Notes under the pieces: generated by a model | Seen by the model: the letters and a program-made list of their open reading frames with translations, nothing else | Database searches by the model: none | What the model was told of the DNA's origin: nothing | Shown here: positions 45,086 through 54,043 of the stretch, one piece after another | How the letters are laid out: each line of letters begins with the position of its first letter | Position numbering within the stretch: position 1 is the first letter of the stretch | Source of the DNA: Auraticoccus monumenti | GTDB taxonomy: Bacteria; Actinomycetota; Actinomycetes; Propionibacteriales; Propionibacteriaceae | Assembly: GCF_900101785.1 (NCBI RefSeq) | Contig: NZ_LT629688.1 | Location: 3,968,001-4,032,000 of the forward strand | DNA length: 64,000 bases | Reading direction: 5' to 3' | Translations under genes and position numbers: made by a program

Positions 45086-45846
45086 CACCGACGATGGCGA
45101 AGGACCCCGACAAGGTCGCGGCCCGACAGCTCAAGCAGGCGGAGAAGGCGCGCAAGCGGGCCAGCACGGACCCGGCCGACATGGGTCGGATGCGGCAGAT
45201 CCGCGAGGCCTACCGGATCACCCACGAGCACGACCCGAAGCTCCCGTTCCTGCTGGCCGCCGCCTTCGGCATCCCCGCCACCCTCGGCACCGTCGCGGGG
45301 ATCCTGCTCGAGCAGTGGTTCGCGCTCCCCCTGCTGGGGCTGATGGTCGGCCTGCTGCTGACCATGATCGTGCTGGTGCAGCGCACCAAGCGCGCCACCT
45401 ACATCCGCTACGCCGGCCAGTCCGGCTCGGCGGAGGTGGCGCTGTCGATGCTGCCGAAGAGGTGGATCTCCTCCCCCGTGGTCACCGCCACCCGCCACCA
45501 GGACGTGGTGCACCGCACCCTGGGCCCGGCCGGCATCGTGCTGATCGGCGAGGGCGAGCCCGGACGTCTGCGGGCGCTGCTGGCCAGCGAGCAGAAGAAG
45601 CACGAGAACGTCGCCTACGGCGTCCCCGTCACCACGCTGGTGATGGGCGACCGCCAGGGCCAGGTGCCGCTGGCCCAGCTGGCCAAGCACATCCAGAAGC
45701 TGCCCAAGGCGATCGAGGCCCACCAGATCACCGAGGTCCGCAACCGCCTCCGCGCCCTGGACGCCGTCCGTCCCAAGGTGCCGATGCCCAAGGGCCCCGT
45801 CCCCACCTCCATGCGCGGTGCCCGCCAGGGCCTGCGCGGCCGCTGA
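45082..45846 (+). CDS. DUF4191 family membrane protein
   Basis: A 254-residue protein. It has a basic N-terminal helix, two membrane segments at about 57-78 and 82-98, and a C-terminal domain with [15 protein letters not shown] and KRWISSPVV. It matches the DUF4191 family that follows lipA in actinobacteria (Rv2219 in M. tuberculosis). The GTG at 45082 overlaps the lipA stop; the ATG at 45094 is a reasonable alternative. Function unknown. Confidence 0.88.
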   Translation: MTPTMAKDPDKVAARQLKQAEKARKRASTDPADMGRMRQIREAYRITHEHDPKLPFLLAAAFGIPATLGTVAGILLEQWFALPLLGLMVGLLLTMIVLVQRTKRATYIRYAGQSGSAEVALSMLPKRWISSPVVTATRHQDVVHRTLGPAGIVLIGEGEPGRLRALLASEQKKHENVAYGVPVTTLVMGDRQGQVPLAQLAKHIQKLPKAIEAHQITEVRNRLRALDAVRPKVPMPKGPVPTSMRGARQGLRGR

Positions 45847-45867
45847 CCCACCCCTCGCAGGAGAGCC

Positions 45868-47343
45868 ATGACCGAGAAGTCCCCTGAGCAGCAGCCTGCC
45901 CAGCCCATCGCAAACATCGGCGTCGTCGGGCTGGCGGTGATGGGCTCCAACCTGGCCCGCAACCTCGCCAGCCGCGAGGGCAACGTGGTGGCGGTGACCA
46001 ACCGCACCGACGCCAAGGTGGACCGCCTGATCGAGGACCACCCCGAGGCCGGGTTCGTGCCGTCCTACTCCATCACCGACTTCGCCGCCTCGCTGACCAC
46101 CCCGCGCACCGCGATCGTCATGGTCAAGGCCGGCCGCGGCACCGACGCCGTGATCGACGAGCTGTGCGAGGTCTTCGAGCCCGGCGACATCATCGTCGAC
46201 GGCGGCAACGCCCTGTTCACCGACACCATCCGCCGCGAGGCGGCCGTGCGGGCCAAGGGCATCAACTTCGTCGGCTGCGGCATCTCCGGCGGTGAGGAGG
46301 GGGCGCTCAACGGGCCGTCCCTGATGCCCGGTGGCAGCGCCGCGGCCTGGCAGACCCTCGGCCCGATCCTGGAGAGCATCGCCGCGGTGGCCCAGGGCGA
46401 GCCCTGCGTCACCCACGTCGGCACCGACGGCGCCGGCCACTTCGTCAAGATGGTGCACAACGGCATCGAGTACGCCGACATGCAGCTCATCGCGGAGTCC
46501 TACGACCTGCTCCGCCGGGTGCTGGGCCAGACCCCGGCCGAGGCCGCGGACACCTTCGCGGACTGGAACACCGGGGACCTGGAGTCCTACCTGATCGAGA
46601 TCACCGCCGAGGTGCTGCGCCACGTCGACGCCGACAGCGGACAGCCGCTGGTCGACGTGGTGCTCGACGCCGCCGGCGCCAAGGGCACCGGCTCCTGGAC
46701 GGTGCAGACCGCCCTCGACCTCGGCGTCCCGGTCTCCGGCATCGCCGAGGCCGTCTTCGCCCGCAGCCTGTCCTCCCAGACCGACGTCCGCGCCGCCTGC
46801 CGCGACCTGCCCGGCCCCTCCTCCGCCCCCGCGCTGGAGGACCCGGCCGGCTTCGTGGAGGACGTCCGGCTCGCGCTCTACGCCTCCAAGGTGCTGGCCT
46901 ACGCCCAGGGCTTCGACGAGATCACCGCCGGGGCCCGCACCTACGGCTGGGACATCGACCGCGGTGAGGTGGCCCGCATCTGGCGCGCCGGCTGCATCAT
47001 CCGGGCCCGCTTCCTGGACCGCATCACCGAGGCCTACCGCGACCAGCCCGACCTGGTGTCGCTGCTGGTCGCGCCGGTCTTCGTCGAGGTGCTGGAGGCC
47101 GCCCAGCAGGCCTGGCGCCGGGTGGTCTCGGTGGCCGTCGCCGCCGGGGTGCCGGTGCCCGGCTTCGCCGCCGCCCTGGCCCACTACGACGCGCTCCGCT
47201 CCGAGCGGCTCCCCGCCGCACTGATCCAGGCCCAGCGCGACTTCTTCGGCGCCCACACCTACCGCCGGATCGACCGCGAGGGCACCTTCCACACCCTCTG
47301 GTCCGGCGACCGGTCCGAGATCTCGGCGGAGGACACGCACTGA
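45868..47343 (+). CDS. gnd: 6-phosphogluconate dehydrogenase (decarboxylating)
   Basis: A 491-residue enzyme of the oxidative pentose phosphate pathway, yielding ribulose 5-phosphate and NADPH. It has an N-terminal Rossmann motif GVVGLAVMGSNLARNLA, the substrate site CGISGGEEGALNGPSLMPGG, and the catalytic Lys in GAGHFVKMVHNGIEY. Length fits the long family. Its stop codon overlaps the CTG that appears to start the ABC-F gene. Confidence 0.96.
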   Translation: MTEKSPEQQPAQPIANIGVVGLAVMGSNLARNLASREGNVVAVTNRTDAKVDRLIEDHPEAGFVPSYSITDFAASLTTPRTAIVMVKAGRGTDAVIDELCEVFEPGDIIVDGGNALFTDTIRREAAVRAKGINFVGCGISGGEEGALNGPSLMPGGSAAAWQTLGPILESIAAVAQGEPCVTHVGTDGAGHFVKMVHNGIEYADMQLIAESYDLLRRVLGQTPAEAADTFADWNTGDLESYLIEITAEVLRHVDADSGQPLVDVVLDAAGAKGTGSWTVQTALDLGVPVSGIAEAVFARSLSSQTDVRAACRDLPGPSSAPALEDPAGFVEDVRLALYASKVLAYAQGFDEITAGARTYGWDIDRGEVARIWRAGCIIRARFLDRITEAYRDQPDLVSLLVAPVFVEVLEAAQQAWRRVVSVAVAAGVPVPGFAAALAHYDALRSERLPAALIQAQRDFFGAHTYRRIDREGTFHTLWSGDRSEISAEDTH

Positions 47344-49139
47344 ACCTCCTGAACGCGTCGGCGATCAGCAAGGGCTACGGCACCCGCACCCTGCTCGACC
47401 GGGTCAGCCTCGGCCTCACCGCCGGGGACGTCATCGGCGTGGTCGGGCGCAACGGCGACGGCAAGTCCACCCTGCTCAACATCCTGACCGGGCGCGACGA
47501 GCCGGACGCCGGCGCGGTGACGCGCACCGGCACGGTCTCCATCGGGCACCTGCACCAGGCCGACGACTTCGCCCCCGAGGCCTCGGTCCGCGACATCATC
47601 GTCGACGGGCAGCCGGACCACGTCTGGGCCGCCGACGCCACCATGCGGGCGATCGTCCAGCAGCTGCTGGCCGAGATCGACCTCGACGCCCCGGTGGCCC
47701 GGCTCAGCGGCGGTGAGCGCCGCCGCACCGCACTGGTGCAGCTGATGCTGGCCGGGCACGACCTGGTGGTGCTCGACGAGCCGACCAACCACCTGGACGT
47801 GGAGGCGGTGGCCTGGCTGGCCGAGCACCTCCGCGCCCTGGCCGCCCGCGGCACCGCGATGCTGGTGGTCTCCCACGACCGCTGGTTCCTCGACGCCGTC
47901 TGCACCCGGATCTGGGAGGTCCACGACGGCACGGTGGACGCCTACGAGGGCGGGTACGCCGCCTACGTGCTGGCCCGTGCGGAGCGGGCCCGGCAGGCGG
48001 CCAGCAGCGAGGAGCGGCGGCAGAACCTGCTGCGCAAGGAGCTGGCCTGGCTGCGGCGCGGGCCGCCGGCGCGGACGTCCAAGCCGCAGTTCCGGATCGA
48101 CGCCGCCAACGCCCTGATCGCCGACGTGCCGCCCGCCCGGGACCGGCTGCAGCTGGAGCAGTTCGCCCTCAGCCGGCTCGGCAAGGACGTCATCGACCTG
48201 CATGCGGTCGACCTGACGCTGCCGCCCCGCCCGGGTGAGCAGCAGCCGCCGCGGGTGCTGCTGGACGACCTGAGCTGGTCCATCGGGCCCGGGCAGCGGA
48301 TCGGGCTGGTCGGGGTCAACGGCGCCGGCAAGTCGACCCTGCTGCGGCTGATGGCCGGGGAGCAGCAGCCCGACAGCGGCACGGTCAAGCGTGGCCGCAC
48401 CGTCCAGCTGGCCCACCTCACCCAGGACGTCACCGCCACCGACCCCGACGACCGGGTGCTGGACGCGGTCAGCCGGATCCGCCGGCGCACCGTCACCGCC
48501 GGCGGCAGGGAGATCTCCACCACCTCGCTGCTGGAGGACTTCGGCTTCACCGGGGACAAGCTGGTCACCCGGGTCGGTGAGCTCTCCGGCGGGGAGCGGC
48601 GACGGCTGCAGCTGCTGCGGCTGCTGCTGGCCGAGCCCAACGTGCTGCTGCTGGACGAGCCCACCAACGACCTGGACATCGACACCCTCAACGTGGTCGA
48701 GGACCACCTCGACTCCTGGCCGGGCACGCTGCTGGTGGTCTCCCACGACCGCTACTTCCTGGAGCGGGTCTGCGACGTCACCTACGCGCTGATGGGCGAC
48801 GGCCGCTGCGTGCTGCTCCCCGGCGGTGTCGACCAGTACCTCGAGCACCGCCGGGCCTCCAGCGGCGGCTCCCCCGCGACCGGCAGCGGGACCTCCGCCA
48901 CCACGGCTCCGACCGGCCCCAGCGCGGCCGAGCGGCGCCAGGCCGGCAAGGACCTGGCCCGGATCGAGGGCCAGCTCACCAAGGCCCAGCAGCAGATCGA
49001 GCGGCTGCACGCCCAGATGGGCGAGGCCGCCAGCGACTACCCGCGGCTGGCCGCGCTGACCACCGATCTGCAGGCCGCCGAGGCCCGCGTGGCCGAGCTC
49101 GAGGAGTCCTGGCTGGAGGCCGCCGAGGCGGTCGGCTGA
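47340..49139 (+). CDS. ABC-F family ATPase (ribosome-associated type), probable CTG start
   Basis: A 599-residue protein with two ATP-binding domains and no membrane part. Walker A motifs are GRNGDGKST and GVNGAGKST, signature motifs LSGGERRRT and LSGGERRRL, and Walker B regions LVVLDEPTNHLD and VLLLDEPTNDLD. A coiled-coil tail follows from about 535. The frame is open back to the gnd stop with no ATG, GTG or TTG near its natural N-terminus. CTG at 47340 overlaps the gnd stop (CTGA) and has GGAGG seven bases upstream. A GTG at 47439 would cut off the first strand before Walker A. Confidence 0.88.
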   Translation: MNLLNASAISKGYGTRTLLDRVSLGLTAGDVIGVVGRNGDGKSTLLNILTGRDEPDAGAVTRTGTVSIGHLHQADDFAPEASVRDIIVDGQPDHVWAADATMRAIVQQLLAEIDLDAPVARLSGGERRRTALVQLMLAGHDLVVLDEPTNHLDVEAVAWLAEHLRALAARGTAMLVVSHDRWFLDAVCTRIWEVHDGTVDAYEGGYAAYVLARAERARQAASSEERRQNLLRKELAWLRRGPPARTSKPQFRIDAANALIADVPPARDRLQLEQFALSRLGKDVIDLHAVDLTLPPRPGEQQPPRVLLDDLSWSIGPGQRIGLVGVNGAGKSTLLRLMAGEQQPDSGTVKRGRTVQLAHLTQDVTATDPDDRVLDAVSRIRRRTVTAGGREISTTSLLEDFGFTGDKLVTRVGELSGGERRRLQLLRLLLAEPNVLLLDEPTNDLDIDTLNVVEDHLDSWPGTLLVVSHDRYFLERVCDVTYALMGDGRCVLLPGGVDQYLEHRRASSGGSPATGSGTSATTAPTGPSAAERRQAGKDLARIEGQLTKAQQQIERLHAQMGEAASDYPRLAALTTDLQAAEARVAELEESWLEAAEAVG

Positions 49140-49298
49140 CCCCGGACCGCACCGCTGCGGGGCGCGGACCCACGACCACCGGACCCGCCCGGTGCGCACC
49201 AGGCGGCATCGGGTAGATGTAGCACCAGACGGCCCCGACGGGGCACCCGGCGACGCCGGGCAGGTGAGGACCCCGGTCCTCGGACGAGAAGGAGCAAC

Positions 49299-49574
49299 AT
49301 GACCGACAGCACCCTTGAGCCCGACACCGAGGGTCCCGCCGACGGCGGTGCCGCCGGCACCCCGGGCGTCTCCGACGGCGGCGCGGACGGCGGTGCCGAC
49401 TCCGGCGCCGAGGGCCCCGCTGACGGCGGCGCCGAGGGCACCCCGGGCGTCTCCGACGGTGGCGCGGACGGTGGCGCCGACTCCGGCGCCGAGGGCCCCG
49501 CTGACGGCGGCGCCGAGGGCACCCCGGGCGTGGCCGACGGCGGTGCCGACGGTGGCGCGGACTCCAGCCTCTGA
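49299..49574 (+). CDS. Small repetitive Asp/Gly/Ala peptide, possible modified precursor
   Basis: A 91-residue protein made of a 10-residue start (MTDSTLEPDT) and exactly three 27-residue repeats. Each repeat has EGPADGGA, GTPGV and DGGADGGADS segments; copy 2 matches copy 1 except at one position, and copy 3 ends DSSL instead of DSGA. It has no Cys, Lys, Arg, Phe, Trp, Tyr or His. AGAAGGAGC lies before the ATG, so it is likely translated. It is 17 bases upstream of a JmjC/cupin-4 oxygenase gene. A role as a substrate of that enzyme is inference. Confidence 0.75.
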   Translation: MTDSTLEPDTEGPADGGAAGTPGVSDGGADGGADSGAEGPADGGAEGTPGVSDGGADGGADSGAEGPADGGAEGTPGVADGGADGGADSSL

Positions 49575-49591
49575 CGGCTGGTCCCCCTCCC

Positions 49592-50785
49592 TTGACCCAG
49601 CAGCAGCAGACCCAGGACCCCGCCCTCACCGAGGGCGGGGTCCTGGGCTCCCTGGTCGACGTCCACCCCGAGGAGTTCGCCTCTGCCCACTGGGCGCAGC
49701 GTCCCCTGGTCAGCCGGGGTCGCGACCTCGGCGGCGACCGGCTCTTCGGCTCCGCCGCCGTGGACGAGCTGATCTCCCGCCGCGGTCTCCGCACCCCCTT
49801 CCTGAGGGTGGCCAAGGACGGCGCCACCCTGCCGAACAGCAGCTTCACCGCACCCGGCGGCGTCGGTGCCTCGATCGGTGACCAGCTCGACGACACCGCC
49901 CTGTGGCGCCACCTCGAGGGCGGCGCCACGCTCGTCCTGCAGGCCCTGCACCGGACCTGGGACCCCGTCGGCGAGCTCTGCTCCCGGCTGGCGCACGACC
50001 TCGGGCACCCGGTCCAGGCCAACGCCTACATCACCCCGCCGCAGAACCGCGGCTTCAGCGACCACTACGACGTGCACGACGTCTTCGTGCTGCAGGTCGA
50101 GGGCAGCAAGCGGTGGATCATCCACGAGCCCGTGCACCCCGACCCGCTGCGCGACCAGCCGTGGACCGACCGCCGGGCCGCGGTCGAGGAGGCGGCCCGC
50201 GGCGAGGCGGTGGTCGACACCGTGCTCGAGCCCGGGGACGTGCTGTACCTGCCCCGTGGGTGGTTGCACGCGGCCGAGGCCCAGGGCGCGGTGAGCATCC
50301 ACCTCACGCTGGGCGTCCACATCTGGACCCGCTTCGCGGTGGCCGAGCAGCTGGTGCAGGCCGCGCTGCGCTCGTTGCAGGACGACCCCGCGATGCGCGC
50401 CACGCTCCCCCTCGGGCCGCTGGACGTCGCGGCCGAGGTCGACCGGGTCCGGGAGCGGCTGACCGCCGCCCTCACCGACGCCGACCCGGCCCCCGCGCTG
50501 CGCCGGACGCAGCGCAGCCAGACGCGTCCCGCCCCGCTGGGCCCGCTGGCCCAGCTGGCCACCCTGCAGGACCTGCAGGACGACACCGCCGTCCGGCTCC
50601 GCCCGGCGCTGGACGCCCGCCTGGTGGACGCCACCCTGACCAGCCGCGTGACCCCGTTCCCGGTCGGTGCCGAGGAGACCGACGCGGTGGAGCGGTTGCT
50701 GACCGGCCAGGTGCGCACCGTCGCCGACCTCGGCCACGACCTGGCCCGGCGTCTGCTGCGCGCCGGGATCCTCGTGCCCGGGTGA
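49592..50785 (+). CDS. JmjC/cupin-4 family Fe(II)/2-oxoglutarate oxygenase
   Basis: A 397-residue protein of the cupin-4 (JmjC-like) family whose known members hydroxylate residues in ribosomal proteins. The iron-binding site is visible: His158 and Asp160 in SDHYDVHDVFVLQ and the distal His226 in LPRGWLHAA. The substrate side and C-terminal helical part follow the family pattern. It starts at a TTG without a clear ribosome-binding site, so it may depend on reading of the small gene upstream. Its target here is unknown. Confidence 0.88.
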   Translation: MTQQQQTQDPALTEGGVLGSLVDVHPEEFASAHWAQRPLVSRGRDLGGDRLFGSAAVDELISRRGLRTPFLRVAKDGATLPNSSFTAPGGVGASIGDQLDDTALWRHLEGGATLVLQALHRTWDPVGELCSRLAHDLGHPVQANAYITPPQNRGFSDHYDVHDVFVLQVEGSKRWIIHEPVHPDPLRDQPWTDRRAAVEEAARGEAVVDTVLEPGDVLYLPRGWLHAAEAQGAVSIHLTLGVHIWTRFAVAEQLVQAALRSLQDDPAMRATLPLGPLDVAAEVDRVRERLTAALTDADPAPALRRTQRSQTRPAPLGPLAQLATLQDLQDDTAVRLRPALDARLVDATLTSRVTPFPVGAEETDAVERLLTGQVRTVADLGHDLARRLLRAGILVPG

Positions 50786-51702
50786 GCGAGCCACTCCTCC
50801 CGCCCTGCACCGACGGGGCCCGGGAGCGCGACGACCCGATGCTGGGCACCGCCCCGCCGGGACGCCGCTGGGTCCTGGTCGAGCGCTCCGGTCGCTGGCC
50901 CGCCCGGGGCTTCGCCGACACCGACGTCGAGGTCGGCGTCCGCCGGGCCGTGGTCCGCGCCGCCCAGGAGGCCGGCGCCCGCATCCTGCTGGTCCGCCGG
51001 CCAGGCCGCCAGGACGGGTCGGCGCCCCGGTGCTGGGCGGTGCTGGAGCACGAGGACTCCGGCGACTACCGCCAGACCTGGGGCTCCTGGGAGCAGGACC
51101 GCGACCTGCTGCAGATCACCGAGGCGCTCCGGGCACCCGGGACGCCGGGGCTGCCGCCGGTGCTGCTGGTCTGCGCCCACGGCCTGCACGACACCTGCTG
51201 CGCCGTCCGGGGCCGACCGGTGGCCGCCGCGCTGGCCGACCGGTGGCCCGAGCTGGTGTGGGAGTGCAGCCACGTCGGCGGGGACCGGTTCGCCGCCAAC
51301 GTCGTGGTGGCACCGGACGGCGTCTACTACGGCGGGCTCGACGCCGGGTCGGCGGTGGAGGTGGTCACCGACCACCTGGCCGGACGGGTCACCGCCACGC
51401 ACCTGCGTGGCTACACCACCCTCTCGATCCCCGAGCAGGTGGCGGTCGTGGGGGCGCTGCGGGAGCTGGGGCCCGCCGGCCGCCACGACCTGGAGGTGCT
51501 CGGGCACACCCTCCCCGAGAACGGCACCGGGCCGGGCGGCGTCCAGCGGGTCCGGCTGCGGAGCCGCTCCCACGCGGCCGAGATCACCGTCGAGCTGTCG
51601 GCGGAGCGGGCACCGGCGGCCCAGCTGACCTGCCGGGCGGCGTCGCCGGCGCGGGCGCTGGTGCACCAGGTCACCTCGGTGCGGGTGGACCGGCTGCCCT
51701 GA
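50782..51702 (+). CDS. Sucrase/ferredoxin-like family protein
   Basis: A 306-residue protein of the sucrase/ferredoxin-like (thioredoxin-like 2Fe-2S) family. Conserved Cys/His segments include LVCAHGLHDTCCAVRGRP and WECSHVGGDRFAANVVV, then DGVYYGGLD. It starts at GTG overlapping the oxygenase stop (GTGA), so the two are translationally coupled. A role in giving electrons to the adjacent oxygenase, or in iron handling, is possible but not shown. Confidence 0.85.
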   Translation: MSEPLLPPCTDGARERDDPMLGTAPPGRRWVLVERSGRWPARGFADTDVEVGVRRAVVRAAQEAGARILLVRRPGRQDGSAPRCWAVLEHEDSGDYRQTWGSWEQDRDLLQITEALRAPGTPGLPPVLLVCAHGLHDTCCAVRGRPVAAALADRWPELVWECSHVGGDRFAANVVVAPDGVYYGGLDAGSAVEVVTDHLAGRVTATHLRGYTTLSIPEQVAVVGALRELGPAGRHDLEVLGHTLPENGTGPGGVQRVRLRSRSHAAEITVELSAERAPAAQLTCRAASPARALVHQVTSVRVDRLP

Positions 51703-51723
51703 GGGCGGTGGTCACCGACCGGC

Positions 51724-52158
51724 TCAGCGGCGGTTGACCACCACGGTGCCCAGCACCAGGTCGTGCAGCCCGCGGCGGTCGCCGTCCACGATCAGGGCCG
51801 GCAGGGCCAGGCTGACCAGCAGGGCCCGCGGCACGGCGCGCAGGAAGCCCAGCGGCTGGTGGTCCAGCCGGGCGATGCCGATCCGGCAGACCAGCTGGCC
51901 GAAGGAGCCGCCGGCCAGGGCCGACAGCACCGCGGACTCGACGAAGAAGATGGTCAGCGGCATGAACTTCGGCCAACCGTCCCCGGTGAGGACGACGTCG
52001 CCGAAGACGCCGACGCTGATCAGCATGCAGGCGAACCAGTCCAGCAGGATGGCCGCGATGCGGGACCGCCAGCTGGCCGAGGAGCCGCGGCCCTCACGGG
52101 GCATCCCCAGCCTGGCCCCCGGGTAGGAGGCCGCGGGGTCGGCGGTGGCGCTGCTCAC
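51724..52158 (-). CDS. RDD family membrane protein
   Basis: A 144-residue protein with the RDD family shape: an Arg in the first helix start ([15 protein letters not shown]) with the DW pair, a second helix ([16 protein letters not shown]), and the [12 protein letters not shown]-type end. Such proteins commonly lie next to glnA in actinobacteria, as here. Its role is unknown. The C-terminal part is convergent with the sucrase/ferredoxin-like gene. Confidence 0.85.
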   Translation of the reverse strand: MSSATADPAASYPGARLGMPREGRGSSASWRSRIAAILLDWFACMLISVGVFGDVVLTGDGWPKFMPLTIFFVESAVLSALAGGSFGQLVCRIGIARLDHQPLGFLRAVPRALLVSLALPALIVDGDRRGLHDLVLGTVVVNRR

Positions 52159-52232
52159 CGGGCCACCCTACCCGTGGACGCCTCCCCGCCCGGGTGGTCG
52201 TCGTGGGAGGGTGGTCACCGCCCGGATCTCCC

Positions 52233-52270
52233 GTAACGCGGCCGAAACATCTGTGCAACCGGCCCGGAAC
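52233..52270 (+). promoter_or_regulatory. Putative GlnR operator upstream of glnA
   Basis: Four half-sites with constant six-base spacers: GTAAC, GAAAC, GCAAC, GGAAC. This is the a-b-a-b pattern of the actinobacterial nitrogen regulator GlnR. It ends 11 bases before the -10 hexamer, thus covering the -35 region, consistent with activation under nitrogen limitation. Confidence 0.8.
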
Positions 52271-52280
52271 GGCGTCTTCC

Positions 52281-52286
52281 TAGGGT
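52281..52286 (+). promoter_or_regulatory. Likely glnA -10 box
   Basis: TAGGGT, 11 bases after the GlnR-type boxes and about 62 bases before the glnA start codon, leaving an untranslated leader that carries AAGGGAAA. Confidence 0.55.
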
Positions 52287-52348
52287 GTGGCCGTCACCTC
52301 AGGGCTGCCGGCTCGACACGTGCAGCACGCTCAACCGAAGGGAAACCC

Positions 52349-53770
52349 ATGTTCCAAGGCGCCGACGACCTGTTGGCCTACATCAAGGACGAGGGTGTCG
52401 AGGTCGTCGACATCCGCTTCTGCGACCTGCCCGGCATGATGCAGCACTTCACCGTGCCCGCGACGTCGTTCGGTCCTGAGGTGTTCGAGGAGGGGCTGGC
52501 CTTCGACGGCTCGTCCATCCGTGGCTTCCAGAAGATCCACGAGTCGGACATGGCGCTGCTGCCGGACCCGACCACGGCCTACCTGGACCCGTTCCGCAAG
52601 GCCAAGACCCTGTGCGTGAACTTCTTCGTGCACGACCCGCTCACCAAGGAGCCCTACAGCCGCGACCCGCGCAACATCGCGCGCAAGGCCGAGGCGTACC
52701 TGGCCTCGACCGGCATCGGTGACACCGCGTTCTTCGCCCCCGAGGCCGAGTTCTACGTCTTCGACGACGTCCGCTTCGAGACCAAGGCCAACACCGGCTA
52801 CTACGCCATCGACTCCGTGGCCGGCGCCTGGAACACCGGCCGCGTCGAGGAGGGCGGCAACCGCGGGTACAAGGTCAAGTACAAGGGCGGCTACTTCCCC
52901 GTCCCGCCGGTCGACCACTTCGCCGACCTGCGCGACGACATGGTGCGCCACATGGAGGCCTCCGGGCTGACCGTGGAGCGGGCCCACCACGAGGTCGGCA
53001 CCGCCGGCCAGGCCGAGATCAACTACCGCTTCTCCACCCTGCTGAGCGCCGGTGACGACGTCCAGAAGTTCAAGTACCTGGTGAAGAACACCGCCTGGGA
53101 GAACGGCAAGACCGCCACCTTCATGCCGAAGCCGATCTTCGGCGACAACGGCTCGGGCATGCACGTGCACTCCTCCATCTGGAACGACGGCGTGCCGCTC
53201 TTCTACGACGAGTCCGGCTACGGCGGCCTGTCCGACCTGGCCCGCTGGTACATCGGCGGCATCCTCAAGCACGCCCCCTCGCTGCTGGCCTTCACCAACC
53301 CCAGCGTGAACTCCTACCACCGCCTGGTCCCCGGCTTCGAGGCCCCGGTCAACCTGGTCTACAGCTCGCGCAACCGCTCGGCCTGCATCCGGATCCCCAT
53401 CACCGGGACCAACCCCAAGGCCAAGCGCGTCGAGTTCCGCTGCCCGGACCCGTCGTCGAACCCCTACCTGGCGTTCTCGGCGATCCTGCTGGCCGGTCTG
53501 GACGGCATCCAGAACCAGATCGAGCCCCCGGCCCCGGTCGACAAGGACCTCTACGAGCTGCCGCCCGAGGAGCACGCCAACGTGCCCACCGTGCCGGCCG
53601 ACCTCTCCGGGGTGCTGGACAACCTGGAGGCCGACCACGAGTTCCTGCTGGCCGGCGGTGTCTTCACCTCCGACCTGATCGAGACCTGGATCGAGATGAA
53701 GCGCGCCGAGATCGACGCCATCCGTCTCCGTCCGACCCCGCACGAGTTCGAGCTCTACTTCGACTGCTGA
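52349..53770 (+). CDS. glnA: Glutamine synthetase type I (GlnA1)
   Basis: A 473-residue enzyme forming glutamine from glutamate, ammonia and ATP. Markers: [30 protein letters not shown] (metal and ammonium site), and [11 protein letters not shown]. The adenylylation loop [11 protein letters not shown] has the target Tyr at about 402, so the enzyme can be controlled by the GlnE encoded downstream. The ATG at 52349 follows AAGGGAAA. The GlnR-type operator lies upstream. Confidence 0.97.
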   Translation: MFQGADDLLAYIKDEGVEVVDIRFCDLPGMMQHFTVPATSFGPEVFEEGLAFDGSSIRGFQKIHESDMALLPDPTTAYLDPFRKAKTLCVNFFVHDPLTKEPYSRDPRNIARKAEAYLASTGIGDTAFFAPEAEFYVFDDVRFETKANTGYYAIDSVAGAWNTGRVEEGGNRGYKVKYKGGYFPVPPVDHFADLRDDMVRHMEASGLTVERAHHEVGTAGQAEINYRFSTLLSAGDDVQKFKYLVKNTAWENGKTATFMPKPIFGDNGSGMHVHSSIWNDGVPLFYDESGYGGLSDLARWYIGGILKHAPSLLAFTNPSVNSYHRLVPGFEAPVNLVYSSRNRSACIRIPITGTNPKAKRVEFRCPDPSSNPYLAFSAILLAGLDGIQNQIEPPAPVDKDLYELPPEEHANVPTVPADLSGVLDNLEADHEFLLAGGVFTSDLIETWIEMKRAEIDAIRLRPTPHEFELYFDC

Positions 53771-53845
53771 GCAGCGAGGGACCGACCAGTCGACCGGTCG
53801 GGACCTCCTGGTCGGCAGGGGTCCGGAGGACCTACCGATCCACCC

Positions 53846-53885
53846 CGCACGGGCCGCCATCGCGTCGTCGATGGCGGCCCGTGCG
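53846..53885 (+). terminator. Terminator of glnA
   Basis: A perfect 17-base stem CGCACGGGCCGCCATCG and its complement with loop CGTCGT, 76 bases after the stop. Confidence 0.85.
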
Positions 53886-53940
53886 ACGTCATGGCTTCAC
53901 CGGAGGCGGCGGCCGGAGAGGTGCTCGCGCCGGGACACCT

Positions 53941-53969
53941 CGTGAGCCGGCGCGCTCCGCCGGCTCACG
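53941..53969. terminator. Second hairpin between glnA and the ANTAR gene
   Basis: A perfect 12-base stem CGTGAGCCGGCG with a five-base loop. It may serve either converging transcript. Confidence 0.5.
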
Positions 53970-54000
53970 ACGGCCGCGCGGAGGAGGTTCCTGACGACGA

Positions 54001-54037
54001 CCTGGGGTGACCCCTCCCCCGAGAAGGTCACCCCAGG
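54001..54037 (-). terminator. Terminator of the GAF-ANTAR gene
   Basis: A 12-base stem CCTGGGGTGACC/GGTCACCCCAGG with a 13-base loop, seven bases past the stop on the minus strand. Confidence 0.7.
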
Positions 54038-54043
54038 CCAGCT

